A stretch of DNA of 64,000 nt, from NCBI RefSeq assembly GCF_000046705.1, contig NC_005956.1, positions 620,001-684,000 on the forward strand, read 5' to 3'. A program made the position numbers and the translations under genes. The notes under the pieces were generated by a model. The model made no database searches, was not told the origin of the DNA, and saw only the letters and a list, made by a program, of their open reading frames with translations. This DNA is from Bartonella henselae str. Houston-1 (GTDB lineage: Bacteria > Pseudomonadota > Alphaproteobacteria > Rhizobiales > Rhizobiaceae). Below, piece by piece: positions 9,628-20,400 of this stretch (the first letter of the stretch is position 1; every line of letters starts with the position of its first letter).

Positions 9628-11997
9628 TTATAAATCTGATTTTGTTTTTTTTCCGATATCTGCAATTGTACGCAATGAAAGAGAGAAATTGAAGTTTTGC
9701 AAAGGTGTTTTTTTTCCTAGATTAATGACTTGCTGATAACCAAATGTTAGCCCGAAACATTCATCTGCATAACGTAAGCTGATTCCTCTCTTTACGAATG
9801 TATCGGATATTAAATCGTAACTGGCATTGCTGCTAATGGACCAAGAGTTAGTCAGTTTAATACCAGTTTGAAAAGAAATTTCTTGACGCTCTTGTGGATA
9901 TTCATAGTCTGGCTGGCTTGCAATATAGGCATATTGTACAGCAGCCTCAAAATTTTGCCATTTCTGTGACGCTTCAATTTCACTACGGTGAATTTCTCCC
10001 GTTTTTTTATCAAAACGTCCGCGAGCTTCCAAGAAAAAACCACTCTTATGATTTGCACCAAACATTGCAACATAGTCTGACCGTGTTGCTTCAAGGCTAG
10101 AATGAATGCCTACATTAACAAAGTCCTTTTCTGCAAAAGAATTTTTTCCTGCAAGATGAAAAGATTGTCCAATAACACCATAAAGAGACCAATCATTGTT
10201 AAAGTTTCCAGAATACCTTAGTCCTATATTAGCTCTTGTTCCACCTTCTACGCGGTCATAACCAGAGAACTTATCACGTTGAAAGAGAGTGGTTGCGTCA
10301 AATACAAAGCTTTGCGCATCTTCATTGGGGATTTGTCCAATATATTGTTCATTATTGCGTATAAAAATTTGTGCAGTTGGTTCTATAATATGTGTAGAGC
10401 TATCAAATGTAATGAGGAATGGATAGCGTAATTCTAAACCAGCAGTTGCCATACCGCGCAGTGCTGAGCCACGGACTGTTGATAAGGGGTCATTTGTTAT
10501 ATGAGCATTCTTGTTGTCGTGCGTATTTGTTGTCATGATATCAGCACGTAAAGAGAGAAGAGGAGTTAATATGAGTCCACCGTGCATGGTAAAGCGCTTT
10601 TTCCACTCTAGCTCGTTTGTTAAACGAAAACTATTTCCTGCGATACCAGAAAGCCTCACAGTGTTAAGCGGATGTCCATTCCAGTTGCTAGAGCTAAAGT
10701 TAGTATGATGACGATAAACTGATTGCATATTACTGTGAAAAGTAAGCAATCCAATATAAATTGATTCATCTGGTGTGAAAGAATAATCGATTTGAGGGAG
10801 AACCCACGCTTGTCGAGAGTGGCGTTCATGACCAGGATCATTTAAGATCAAATCTTGAACCTTGAAATGGTAAAAACGCATGTCAAAGTGGTTTTTACCT
10901 GCAAGACCATTTAGATAAAGCTGAGAGAGCTGTGTAGGATCCCTATAATTTTCAAGTTTATAAGCACGACTAAAATGTCGATCAGATTGAGCGAGAATAT
11001 CCCATCCATAAGTCCAGCGTGAATTAAGACGAAAATCACCCTTTGTTGCGAGCATATAACGGTTTTTATGCTGTGCATCAATCGTATCATTGTCAAAGTT
11101 TTGTGGTCTCAATTGGTATATATGAGCGAAGCGAATGTTGTAATTGCCCGTTTGAAAACGTTGACGCCATTCACCCTCGGTTAGAAGACCTTGTTGGCTA
11201 TAGAGTGTAGAGGAAAGTGTTAAATCATAATGGGGAGCAAGATTCCAGAAATAAGAATTTTTTATGCCCATACCCAAATAATCGGCATAAAAAAAATGGG
11301 GCGCGAGAAAACCGCTAGCACGCCGTATTGTTGGGTCATAGAGCTCAAAAGTTGGAAGCTGTGCAATCGGTACACCAAAAACTTCAAAACGGCTATTTTC
11401 AAATTGAATTTTTTTGGTAACGCTATTCCATATGATCTTTCTTGCTTTAATTTTCCAAAGGACGTCTCTCTCTGGTTTATAAGAGCAAGGTTCACAGGCT
11501 GTATAGGTGGCATTATCAAAGATTGTTATCTGGTTATTACGGCGTGTAGCACTTGTTGCCGCAAAATGGATATTGGTGGCTGTGTCGATGCGTAAAGCAT
11601 TTACGAAGCCTTCGCCAAAATCTTTGGTCATATCAATCTGATTTGAATAAATTTTATTACCGTCTTTTTGAACAATTTCAACATTTCCTTGTGCGATAAT
11701 ACGTCCTGTCTTTTGATTATAAGTGACTTTTTGGGCAACAACTTTATTGCCATTATATTCGATTTGCACATTGCCTTGTGCAGAAACAGTATTTTCATCA
11801 CGATTGTAGATGAGTTCATCTGCAGAGAGCAAAAGAGGACTTACTGGTTTTGGGCTGTGATTTTGAACAAGAAAAGTAGGATTTTTGGCGCTTGTAGAAC
11901 AGGATAAAAATATACCTAGGACACAACCTATAATACTTTTAAAGGCAAGTGTATGTAATTTTATCAAAATCACTCTCTTACTTATTAATGCTTTCAC
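9628..11997 (-). CDS. lptD: LPS assembly outer-membrane protein
   Basis: A 789-residue LptD. A leader near residues 10-37 precedes the OstA/LptA-like domain (LLSADELIYNRDENTVSAQGNVQI and the following beta-jellyroll repeats), then a long beta-barrel region. Four Cys occur around the leader, TACEPC and DECFG, in keeping with LptD disulfides. LptD with LptE inserts LPS into the outer leaflet. A GTG start is supported by AGAGG placed 8 bases upstream, inside the end of lptG; the lptG stop and this start are adjacent. Codons near residue 1-3 read V-K-A. Confidence 0.93.
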   Translation of the reverse strand: MKALISKRVILIKLHTLAFKSIIGCVLGIFLSCSTSAKNPTFLVQNHSPKPVSPLLLSADELIYNRDENTVSAQGNVQIEYNGNKVVAQKVTYNQKTGRIIAQGNVEIVQKDGNKIYSNQIDMTKDFGEGFVNALRIDTATNIHFAATSATRRNNQITIFDNATYTACEPCSYKPERDVLWKIKARKIIWNSVTKKIQFENSRFEVFGVPIAQLPTFELYDPTIRRASGFLAPHFFYADYLGMGIKNSYFWNLAPHYDLTLSSTLYSQQGLLTEGEWRQRFQTGNYNIRFAHIYQLRPQNFDNDTIDAQHKNRYMLATKGDFRLNSRWTYGWDILAQSDRHFSRAYKLENYRDPTQLSQLYLNGLAGKNHFDMRFYHFKVQDLILNDPGHERHSRQAWVLPQIDYSFTPDESIYIGLLTFHSNMQSVYRHHTNFSSSNWNGHPLNTVRLSGIAGNSFRLTNELEWKKRFTMHGGLILTPLLSLRADIMTTNTHDNKNAHITNDPLSTVRGSALRGMATAGLELRYPFLITFDSSTHIIEPTAQIFIRNNEQYIGQIPNEDAQSFVFDATTLFQRDKFSGYDRVEGGTRANIGLRYSGNFNNDWSLYGVIGQSFHLAGKNSFAEKDFVNVGIHSSLEATRSDYVAMFGANHKSGFFLEARGRFDKKTGEIHRSEIEASQKWQNFEAAVQYAYIASQPDYEYPQERQEISFQTGIKLTNSWSISSNASYDLISDTFVKRGISLRYADECFGLTFGYQQVINLGKKTPLQNFNFSLSLRTIADIGKKTKSDL

Positions 11998-13095
11998 TTA
12001 GCCATCCTCTTTATGGAGTAAAAAAGAGATTCCTAAAAATAATGCAATAAAAACTGGTGTCCAAGCTGCAATAATTGGTGGAATATATCCGGCATTACCA
12101 AAAGCTTGAACCAGTATGGAAATGACATAAAGTGAGAACCCGGCGATTACGCCACCAAGAATCAATATTTTAGATTGTCCAAAGCGCGTAAAGTTTAAAG
12201 ATACAACTGCTGCAATCAGAGTCATTGCTATAAGCAATGCTGGTAATGCAATCAAAGATTGTAAATACATATCGAAATTATTGGCAGAATAACCAAATGA
12301 GCGTGCAATCATAATTTTTGTTGGTAATTGGTAAAATGGGATAGTCGCGGGATTCACTAAACGTTCAGTTAAAAATTCAGGCTTTAAGGTGGTTTGTATC
12401 TGAAGTTCAGAAAACTTTTCAGGAGGATGCCCTATTTTATAAATTGTTCCATCTGTTAACAGCCAAGCCCCATTTATCAATGTTGCTTTTCTGCTGTTAA
12501 TCCAATTTTTGATTGTTGCATTATCGTTGTACTGTACAAAGGTTGCATCTATAAGAGAAAGTCCTTGATCGGTGATAGATTTAGCACCAATGGTTGTTCT
12601 GCCTGAATGTGTACGTTGTGTTAACCATAAGATGCGTGTGTTATGAAGAGATGTAAGCACATTATTATTCTTACTGCGCCATTCTGTCATCATTCTTTCT
12701 GCTTGAGAAAATCCCCATGCGGCAAGAGGGTTAACGAGAAGAATTGAAAATAATCCAAAAAGAAAAGCTCCAAAACAAGCAGGCATGAGAAACTGCCACG
12801 CAGAAATACCGATTGAACGAGTCACAACAAGCTCAGATTTTCGATTAAGTGAGATCAACATTGCCATTGCAGAAAAGAGTGCAATAAAGGGGATGAGCTG
12901 TTGCATGATAAAAGGGATGCGTAAAACAGAGATAAGAAATGCATCTTTTGCCGTATAACGGGGCAGAGAAGATAATCGACCAGAATTTTCTGTAAAATCA
13001 ATTAAAAGAGCAAGAACAAAAATCCCTCCCAAAAAATAACAGGTCATTTTGAGATAACGTATAAAGAAATATTGCCCAAGCGTCCATCCAATCAT
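11998..13095 (-). CDS. lptG: LPS export ABC transporter permease
   Basis: A 365-residue member of the YjgP/YjgQ family with N-terminal helices (around residues 13-33 and 55-80), a helix near 100-120, a large periplasmic jellyroll domain and three C-terminal helices. With LptF and the ATPase LptB (not in this window) it extracts LPS from the inner membrane. As second of the pair it is taken as LptG; LptF and LptG are hard to tell apart by sequence. Its ATG overlaps the lptF stop by ATGA. Confidence 0.9.
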   Translation of the reverse strand: MIGWTLGQYFFIRYLKMTCYFLGGIFVLALLIDFTENSGRLSSLPRYTAKDAFLISVLRIPFIMQQLIPFIALFSAMAMLISLNRKSELVVTRSIGISAWQFLMPACFGAFLFGLFSILLVNPLAAWGFSQAERMMTEWRSKNNNVLTSLHNTRILWLTQRTHSGRTTIGAKSITDQGLSLIDATFVQYNDNATIKNWINSRKATLINGAWLLTDGTIYKIGHPPEKFSELQIQTTLKPEFLTERLVNPATIPFYQLPTKIMIARSFGYSANNFDMYLQSLIALPALLIAMTLIAAVVSLNFTRFGQSKILILGGVIAGFSLYVISILVQAFGNAGYIPPIIAAWTPVFIALFLGISFLLHKEDG

Positions 13096-14282
13096 GATAC
13101 CTCATCCGGGGGAGATTGAGATTTTCGATATTCAAATTTGCTGATTACTTTTTGAAAAACAATTTGAATAACCTCGTTAAGTTTTATAGGAGTACCAATT
13201 GTACGATTTGTTAAGAGCATGAAAAAAACGAGTATACTTACTCCTATTGGTATAATATAAAGGAGAGGAACGTATGCAAGATCACTCTTTGCTTTTTCGG
13301 CAGCAAAATATCCTATCCAGTAAACCAGAAAAGAAAAGGCAATTGCAGAGAAATTTGCAGAATTACCTACTTGCCGATATGAGCGTGTATCTCCTGCTGC
13401 TGCTAATGCAATGAGTGAAAAAACGATAGGATAGAGCCATTCTGTAAGTCTGCGGTGAAATTCAGCTCTGTATTGGAGTGGTTTGCGCTGATAGTATAGA
13501 TCTTTTGGGTTAGGATTTCGCAAATAAGAAAGAGGTCTATCTTTTGGATAGAGAGTGGGCGTTTTATCGTTGGGGATGAATTCACCCAGGCTAAAAGTAT
13601 ACGAGCTGAATTGAACGATTGAAACACTGTCATTTTGATGATTGATCCTTTCTATTTCACCGTTATTGAGGACTAGAAAATGGCCGTTTTTATTACTAAC
13701 AACTGATGCTTTTGTTGCATAATAAAAAAGATCAATCTTAGGATCACGCTGGTCAGCAATGAAAAGGTGTGCAAGGGTTCCATCGGGATTGCGTTGGCCA
13801 ATTTCTATGTAAAGGTTATTAGCGAGTTTTTGGAAACTGCCTTCACTAATGAAAAGATTAATAAGATCATAATGAGTAGTTGCTAGCATTTGTCGCATAT
13901 TAAGACGTGCTTGAGGAATGACAAAATTGGCTATAAAAAAGGATGCACACGATGCAACAAAAGCGATAAGAAGAATTGGTCTCCAAACAGTGCTTTTGGG
14001 AAAACCAGAAGCACTGATAATAGCGAGTTCTGAGTCTTGATTCATTGCTGAGAGAGTGCTTGTAATTGCAATCAATAATGCAAATGGGATAACAAGAAAA
14101 ATAACAGAAGGAACCAATGAGATTGAAAATTGCAAGATTGTTAGAAGCGTTTGTTTACTTGTTGTAAGAAAGTTTATTCGTGCAAGAATTTGCACTGTCC
14201 AACTGATACCAATTGCTGCAATCATGACAGCACTGAACAGAATAAGAATGCGTTTCAGGATGTATAACTCAATAATACGCAT
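13092..14282 (-). CDS. lptF: LPS export ABC transporter permease
   Basis: A 396-residue YjgP/YjgQ-family protein with the same layout as its downstream partner: N-terminal helices beginning ELYILKRILILFSAVMIAA, the conserved helix with MNQDSELAIISASGF at about residues 75-90 that contacts LptB, a periplasmic domain and C-terminal helices. It is the first gene of the operon lptF-lptG-lptD-surA-like-pdxA-rsmA, so the operon promoter should lie in the gap upstream of 14282. The C-terminal tail is longer and charged. Confidence 0.9.
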   Translation of the reverse strand: MRIIELYILKRILILFSAVMIAAIGISWTVQILARINFLTTSKQTLLTILQFSISLVPSVIFLVIPFALLIAITSTLSAMNQDSELAIISASGFPKSTVWRPILLIAFVASCASFFIANFVIPQARLNMRQMLATTHYDLINLFISEGSFQKLANNLYIEIGQRNPDGTLAHLFIADQRDPKIDLFYYATKASVVSNKNGHFLVLNNGEIERINHQNDSVSIVQFSSYTFSLGEFIPNDKTPTLYPKDRPLSYLRNPNPKDLYYQRKPLQYRAEFHRRLTEWLYPIVFSLIALAAAGDTRSYRQVGNSANFSAIAFSFLVYWIGYFAAEKAKSDLAYVPLLYIIPIGVSILVFFMLLTNRTIGTPIKLNEVIQIVFQKVISKFEYRKSQSPPDEVS

Positions 14283-14673
14283 AGATTGGATAACATCCTT
14301 AAAATTTAATTAGAAAGTAGATACTCTATACGAACTAGGTTAAAAAAGATAACCAAAATTTGAAAACCGCCTCTTTACCTTGCGCATTTTCACCAATAAA
14401 AAGTATAAAGTAGCTAGTTAATTTCAACATATTTTGCCATACATTATATTCTATTTTCAATTGTATTCTATAGAGAAACTAAAAAACGGACTAAAGAACT
14501 TTTATTAACTTAAGAGATGACGATTTGTTTTTTTCTTTTTCTATCTTTAATACACATCAGAAAAAAGCATTTATACACAAATGCGAAAAAAGAATCATTT
14601 TATCTCAAAACATTTTCTTTTGTATGAGGGATAGAGAAGTTTCTTCAAAAAGATATTGTTTTTTTTATAAAGA
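14283..14673. promoter_or_regulatory. Divergent gap between lptF and holC
   Basis: This 391-base AT-rich stretch separates the minus-strand LPS operon from plus-strand holC and should hold the promoters for both. I see no intact or recognisable gene. In many rhizobia a leucyl aminopeptidase gene (pepA) precedes holC at this place; none can be read here, so it may have been lost or moved. The promoter role is inferred from orientation. Confidence 0.35.
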
Positions 14674-15138
14674 ATGATAAGGGCGAAGAGGGTGGATATT
14701 CTTTTCTATCATTTGACGCAGTCAACGTTGGAAGATATTTTGCCAACACTTGTAGAACGTGCACTAGGACGTTTTAGTAGGGTAACAATACAATGTGTGA
14801 GTAAAGAACGACGTGATGCTATAGATACACGTTTATGGGTTTATGCTGATGAAGCATTTATTGGACACGGAACTGAGTGTGATCAATATCCAAATTTTCA
14901 GCCTGTATTTCTTACTACAGGGCAGGAGAATCCGAATGATTCAAAGATACGTTTTCTCATAGAGGGAGCGATTTGTTCGGATATAAATGCTTATCAACGA
15001 CTTGTAGTGCTCTTTGATGGTCAAAGTGATGAACAGTTGCACATTGTTCGCGCACAGTGGAAAAAATATAAAATGGAAAATCATAATTTGACTTATTGGC
15101 AGCAGACTGAAGATCGCTCTTGGAAAAAACAAGTTTGA
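14674..15138 (+). CDS. holC: DNA polymerase III chi subunit
   Basis: A 154-residue HolC-like protein. The N-terminal DILFYHLTQSTLEDILPTL and the later LWVYADEAFIGHG and FLTTGQENPND segments match the chi family, as does LVVLFDGQSDEQL. Chi joins the clamp loader through psi and binds SSB. The ATG at 14674 adds six residues; a GTG at 14692 (V-DILFYHL) gives the length usual in alphaproteobacteria and may be the true start, as neither has a strong RBS. Confidence 0.85.
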   Translation: MIRAKRVDILFYHLTQSTLEDILPTLVERALGRFSRVTIQCVSKERRDAIDTRLWVYADEAFIGHGTECDQYPNFQPVFLTTGQENPNDSKIRFLIEGAICSDINAYQRLVVLFDGQSDEQLHIVRAQWKKYKMENHNLTYWQQTEDRSWKKQV

Positions 15139-15326
15139 TGCATGTAACATCTATTATTTTGACTTTTATAGGACTGGTAGGAATAATCAATCAGGCAATT
15201 TTATTGCAGAAGGATCAGAAGGAGGATATTGGGTTTTTATTGTGATGTTTCTTCTGGGAGTAATAAAGATGTGTTCTACAATTGTTCATAATTATCTTTC
15301 TGACAAAATATTCAAACGGAGTGATA

Positions 15327-15593
15327 ATGATCATTGATCGAATTTTGCTTATTTTATGGGCTGTAATGTTAGCTTTTTTTTGCGTTTCATGGTTGGGGAC
15401 AACACATATCTTATCACAAATAGTTTCTATTGCTTATATTAATAATATAGCGGATATTTTGTTCTTTTTTTTGAGTGCACTGTTTGCTGGAATACTGTGG
15501 TGGAATGTTCCTCACCCAATGCCTTTGAAAATGAAATTGGCAGCATTTCTGCCGCCAGCATTCATTTTATTTTTCTTCTTTATTGTGTTCTAG
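15327..15593 (+). CDS. Small membrane protein of unknown function
   Basis: An 88-residue hydrophobic protein with three predicted membrane helices (about residues 2-20, 32-52 and 62-86) and a short WWNVPHPMPLKMKLA loop. I do not recognise the family. The ATG at 15327 follows a CGGAG and is preferred over one at 15282. Its TAG stop overlaps the TAG stop of the convergent MFS gene within a shared CTAG, so there is no room for a terminator between them. Its reality rests on length, RBS and hydrophobic pattern. Confidence 0.5.
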   Translation: MIIDRILLILWAVMLAFFCVSWLGTTHILSQIVSIAYINNIADILFFFLSALFAGILWWNVPHPMPLKMKLAAFLPPAFILFFFFIVF

Positions 15594-16879
15594 TTTGATA
15601 TTTCCTCATCCGTAAATCCAACAAAGCAAAGTAGTGAAATAAAAGAGGCAAGAAGTAAATAATAGCCGATATAAGAAGTATCAAAATGCTGTACCAGATA
15701 TTCCGCAATATAAGGTGCAAGAGATGCACCTACGATACCGGCTAAGTTGAAGGTTATAGAAGAACCAGTGTATCGAATTGCTGTTGGGTATGGTGAAGCT
15801 AAAACAGCACCAAGAGGACTATACACCATTCCCATGATCGACAAACCAATGGTAGACATTGCAAGCACTCCTATGACTCCAGAGCTTAAGAAATAAGGAA
15901 TTGCGAAAGAATAGATACCAGTAATTATTGTGATGCAAATCATCAAAGTTCTGCGTTTAATACGATCAGCGAGTTTTCCAGTTAGGACAGTGAAAATTCC
16001 GCAAAAGATAGCACCAATGACTTCTACTTGGAGAGCCTGATAAAATGACAATTGCAAATGGTTTGTTGAATAACTTAACAAATATGCGGTGACCAAATAA
16101 AATAAAACAAATGTTGCCATACCAGCAAATGTCCCAAGAAATAAGATTCGTGGGCATTTTAAAAAGACATCTATTATAGGGACTTGAACACGCTCTTTGC
16201 GTTCAAGAGTTTTTTTGAATTCAACTGTTTCGTTGATTGAGAGACGAACCCATAATCCCACAAGCATTAGAAAAACTGAAGCAATAAAAGGAATGCGCCA
16301 TCCCCATGCTAAAAGTTCGTCATGATCAAGGAAATGCAATAGACCTAAATAAACGACAATAGATAAGAACAAACCAATTGGAACGCCTAATTGAGGAAAC
16401 ATTGCATACCATCCACGCTTTTGGGGAGGAGCATTTTCTGTTGCAAGCAGAACGGCTCCACCCCATTCGCCTCCCAACCCCATTCCTTGTCCAATACGGC
16501 ATAGGGTTAAGAAAAAGGGAGCAAACCATCCAGCTGTTTCATAAGTAGGAAGAAAACCAATAATGACTGTTGATAGTCCCATCGTTAGAAGAGCGGCGAT
16601 AAGGGTTGCTTTTCGTCCAATTTTATCTCCAAAATGTCCAAAGATAATTGATCCAAGGGGGCGTGCAAAAAAGGCTGCTCCAAAGATCAGAAAAGATTGC
16701 AAAATGGCAATTTGATCATTTTGCGTTGGAAAAAACACATGAGGAAATATGAGAGCTGCGGCAGTTGCAAAGACATAAAAATCAAAGAATTCAATTGTTG
16801 GACCAATAAGGCTTGCAAACAAAATGCGACGAGGAGAGTTTTGTTTGCTTATACCTTGTGTTTCTGAGTTTATAGACAT
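15590..16879 (-). CDS. MFS transporter, metabolite:H+ symporter (ProP/ShiA-like)
   Basis: A 429-residue, 12-helix transporter. It begins RILFASLIGPTIEFFDFYVF, the hallmark N-terminus of the MHS branch (ProP, ShiA, KgtP), and carries the loop motif GHFGDKIGRKATL between helices 2 and 3 and GQGMGLGGEWGGAVLLATE in helix 4-5. Substrates in this branch are proline, betaine, citrate, shikimate or 2-oxoglutarate; the sequence does not say which. The ATG at 16879 has AAGGG 11 bases upstream. It is convergent with the small membrane protein gene and divergent from the autotransporter cluster. Confidence 0.85.
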   Translation of the reverse strand: MSINSETQGISKQNSPRRILFASLIGPTIEFFDFYVFATAAALIFPHVFFPTQNDQIAILQSFLIFGAAFFARPLGSIIFGHFGDKIGRKATLIAALLTMGLSTVIIGFLPTYETAGWFAPFFLTLCRIGQGMGLGGEWGGAVLLATENAPPQKRGWYAMFPQLGVPIGLFLSIVVYLGLLHFLDHDELLAWGWRIPFIASVFLMLVGLWVRLSINETVEFKKTLERKERVQVPIIDVFLKCPRILFLGTFAGMATFVLFYLVTAYLLSYSTNHLQLSFYQALQVEVIGAIFCGIFTVLTGKLADRIKRRTLMICITIITGIYSFAIPYFLSSGVIGVLAMSTIGLSIMGMVYSPLGAVLASPYPTAIRYTGSSITFNLAGIVGASLAPYIAEYLVQHFDTSYIGYYLLLASFISLLCFVGFTDEEISN

Positions 16880-17443
16880 GAACAGAATGTCCCTTTCAGT
16901 ATATGACAAATCAAATTATGAAACTAAAAGCTTATAATTATAAAAATTTAGAACCAGTGTCGAGTCGGTATTATTATGATTCCAGTTTATGAGAACAATG
17001 CAATAAGCATAGATGACTTACTGTATATGCGTCTGAATTGAAGATAATAAAAATACTGTTTAAAAGAGAGAAATATCTTATTATAGACGATGCAATCTCT
17101 TTAACTTCCCATTACTGTTTTTTTATGCACTCTTACTTTTATCTCTTTAGGGATCAATCTTATTTGGTAAGCTAGTTTCTAGTATCTCAAGAGCATTTAA
17201 AAAGCTTGTATCGCTGCAATTTAGACACTTTTTGAGTGTATAAAGGTAATACAATCTTTGGTTTTTCATGAGTTTAATAACACACATTTGTTTTGGGGAT
17301 ACAGAACTTATTACAGTGAATGATGTGTGTAAGATGTTTTACCATCTTTAAAAACAGGGACATGAGCAATAGCATCGAGATGTTTTCCTCTATGCACTTT
17401 TTCTCAATATGCGGAATTTATTTAAAATCATAGAGTTTGAAGA
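16880..17443. other. Intergenic region upstream of autotransporter 1
   Basis: A 564-base AT-rich gap between the MFS gene (minus) and the first autotransporter (plus). It has no open frame that resembles a protein. It should contain the promoters of both flanking genes; the length would allow regulatory sites for the autotransporter, but I see no clear operator or repeated motif. No ribosome binding site of canonical strength precedes the ATG at 17444 (only GAAGA). Confidence 0.4.
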
Positions 17444-20400
17444 ATGCAACGCAAATTGAACGTGAGTTTTTGGACATTGTTGATGACCAGTAGTTTTCTT
17501 ATCAAGACTGCAAATGCAGAAACAGTAGCTGAGTCAGGAGACAAATCACACAGAGCAGTAGGTCTAAGTGAACAGCCAAGAGAAATGGATAAGAATATCA
17601 TCAATGGGAGCTTTATAATTAAGGAGGGTGAAGTTGAGAGTGTCGGAAATGGAGAAACTTCAAAGGGTACTCTTATTGATGAATATGGATTACAGAGTAT
17701 CGAGTATGGAGGACAAACGGAGGAGGTTAAAGTTTATGGTGGCGAACAAATCATTTTAGGAGAGGGGAGTTATGCTTATAGCTCTAAAATTCAAGGTAAA
17801 GGTGAGACATTAGGACAACAGAATGTGTATGATGATGGAGTGGCTCTTTTCACAGATGTTATGAGCGGAGGAGAACAAAATCTTAGTACATGGCTTGGAG
17901 ATATTGGTGGATTGGCAGTGGATACTAGGGTGTTTGCGGCAGGGGTACAGAATGTTTTTGCTGGTGGGAGAGCGAATACCGTTACTTTGGAAGAAGGAGC
18001 CCTTCAAAGAGTCTATGCTGGTGGATATGTAGAAACTCTGATGATTAATAGCGGAGCCAATTCGTTGGTTTATTCTGGTGCAATATTGGAAGGGGCAGTA
18101 AAGATTAATGGCTCTGGAAAACTCCATCTTTACGCTGGAGATGGAGGACATCAAACTACAGCAGAAGAGATTCTTTTAAATGGAAAGGAGGCGCAATTAT
18201 ACTCTATTGCTACTGAAGTTAATGGCTCAAGCTCTCTGATTGGGAAATTAAGTGGTAACGGGAGTGTTATTTTCACTTCTACTGCTACCTCTCCTGATTC
18301 TACAAAGCTTAATTCTTATTATTCTCTGCTTTATGTTGGTGATCTTTCAGGAAGTCTACATTTCAATTTGAGGGTTAATGTTAAAGAACGCTACGGCGAC
18401 TACCTTATTATTGAGGAAGGAGCAGGTGATCATACAGTAAGCGTTTTAGATTCTGGTGCTGAAATTGCAAACAACTCCTTCCAATCAGTTAATTTAATTA
18501 CTGATAAAAGTGGAAACGCTCATTTTTCTTTAAAGAATCGTTCTGGTGAAAAAGCGGCTACTATTGATGGTGGAGCCTATATGTATAGTTTGCAACAGAA
18601 AAAGGGTAATGATGGAGAAAAAAAGATTTGGTATTTAGCTTCTGCAGAAAAGGTTTCTACTTCTTTAACCACTTCATCTAATATGGGGTTGCCTATAAAT
18701 GGATCTCTTGGAAAAGAAGAGGATGTGACAGTTTCACAAGATCCTATAGTCAGTTCTTATGCAAGTGATTTCAGTTTTTATCCAGATGATTTCATTATGG
18801 AAAAGGAAGAAGAAAGTTTGCAAAGCTCTATAATCAGTGAGGATAGCGTTCATATTTCTGATGATGGAGAATCAGATGATCCTAAATGGTCCATTAACAC
18901 TATGGTTGAGGGGGCTGGAACACTCTATGTTGAGGCAGGTGGTTTCAGTAAAAATACGACAATTGAACATGGTGGTTCTGAGATTGTGGCAGAACAAGGT
19001 ATTTCAGAATCTACTATTGTTTATGAAGGTGGAAAACAAAATGTCGAGGGTGGAGGGGTTACATTGAAAGCTCAAATCTATGGCGGTGAGCAGCTTATTT
19101 TTGGAGATGGTTATGTAAATGGGAGTATTGCAGGAAGCAGCGCCTATAACACAACCATTTACGGACAAGGTGAAATACCAGGATATCAGAGTGTATATGA
19201 TGATGGAATGGCTGTAGGAACAAAAATTATGGAAGGAGGAATACAAACTCTTGCTAAATGGTTCTCAGAGGATGATACTTTTGCACAAAAGAGCGGTGGT
19301 TTAGCGATCAATACTGAAGTTTTCGCGGGTGGGATGCAGCGTATTTTAGCAGGAGGTGAAGCGGACACTGTTACTTTATACACTGGTGCTGTTCAAGTAG
19401 TTCATGCTGGTGGATACGTGAAAAATCTAACGATTGAAAATAGAGCGAATTCGTGGGTTTCTGCTGGTGCGATGTTAGAAGGGAAAATAACGGTTAAAGA
19501 TTCTGGACAACTCCATCTTGATGCTGGAGATAATGATCATCAGACTACGGTAGAAGATATTGATTTAAGTGGAGAAAATGCCCGTTTATACTCTATTTCT
19601 GATGAATTTGATGACAAAAGTTCTTACATTCAAAAGTTAAGCGGTGTAGGAGAAATTGTTTTTACTTCTGCTGGAAATGATTTGTATTACTCTCGGCTGT
19701 ATATTGATAATCTTTCGGGTAGTATGCATTTCAATTTTAATGTCAGCCTTGCAGAAGAAAAAGGTGATTATCTCTCTATCAAGAATGGTTCAGGATATCA
19801 CACAATAAGCATTATAGATTCTGGAATTGAAATTGCCAATCCTTCTTCAACAGAACTTGATTTAATTGTTGATCAAAGTGGAGGGGCGCATTTTACTTTG
19901 CAAAATTTATCTGGTGCAAAAGTAAAACCTGTTGATGCTGGAACTTATCTGTATGGTTTAAAACAGAAAAATGGTGATGATGGAAATAAAAAAATTTGGT
20001 ATTTGTCTGCAGTATACATTGATAGTGTCCAGCGTAGAGGCAGATTTTTCCGACATTTAAATCAAAATCAACCGATTTCTGTTCTTTCAACAAGTCTAGC
20101 TTCGGAAGAACAGGCAGCTGAAATTCTGTGTCAAAGAGGGAGGTGCCGAAGTTTACGTCAAAAGCCTCTCTCTTCTGTTCATCCTTTTAATGCTGTTGTA
20201 GGGTTACGTAAAAATAATATTCACCAAAATTTAGATCAGAAGCCATCGGGTTTTGATTCTTCAACCGTTTCAATTTCTAAAAATCAGTTTTTTGAGGTTT
20301 CATATCGGAATCATATTCACCAGAATATAACTAAAGATCCGCAGTTTTCCTCCTCTACCTCGTCTTTAGAAAAACCAGCGTCTGATACATCGAGTCCAAC

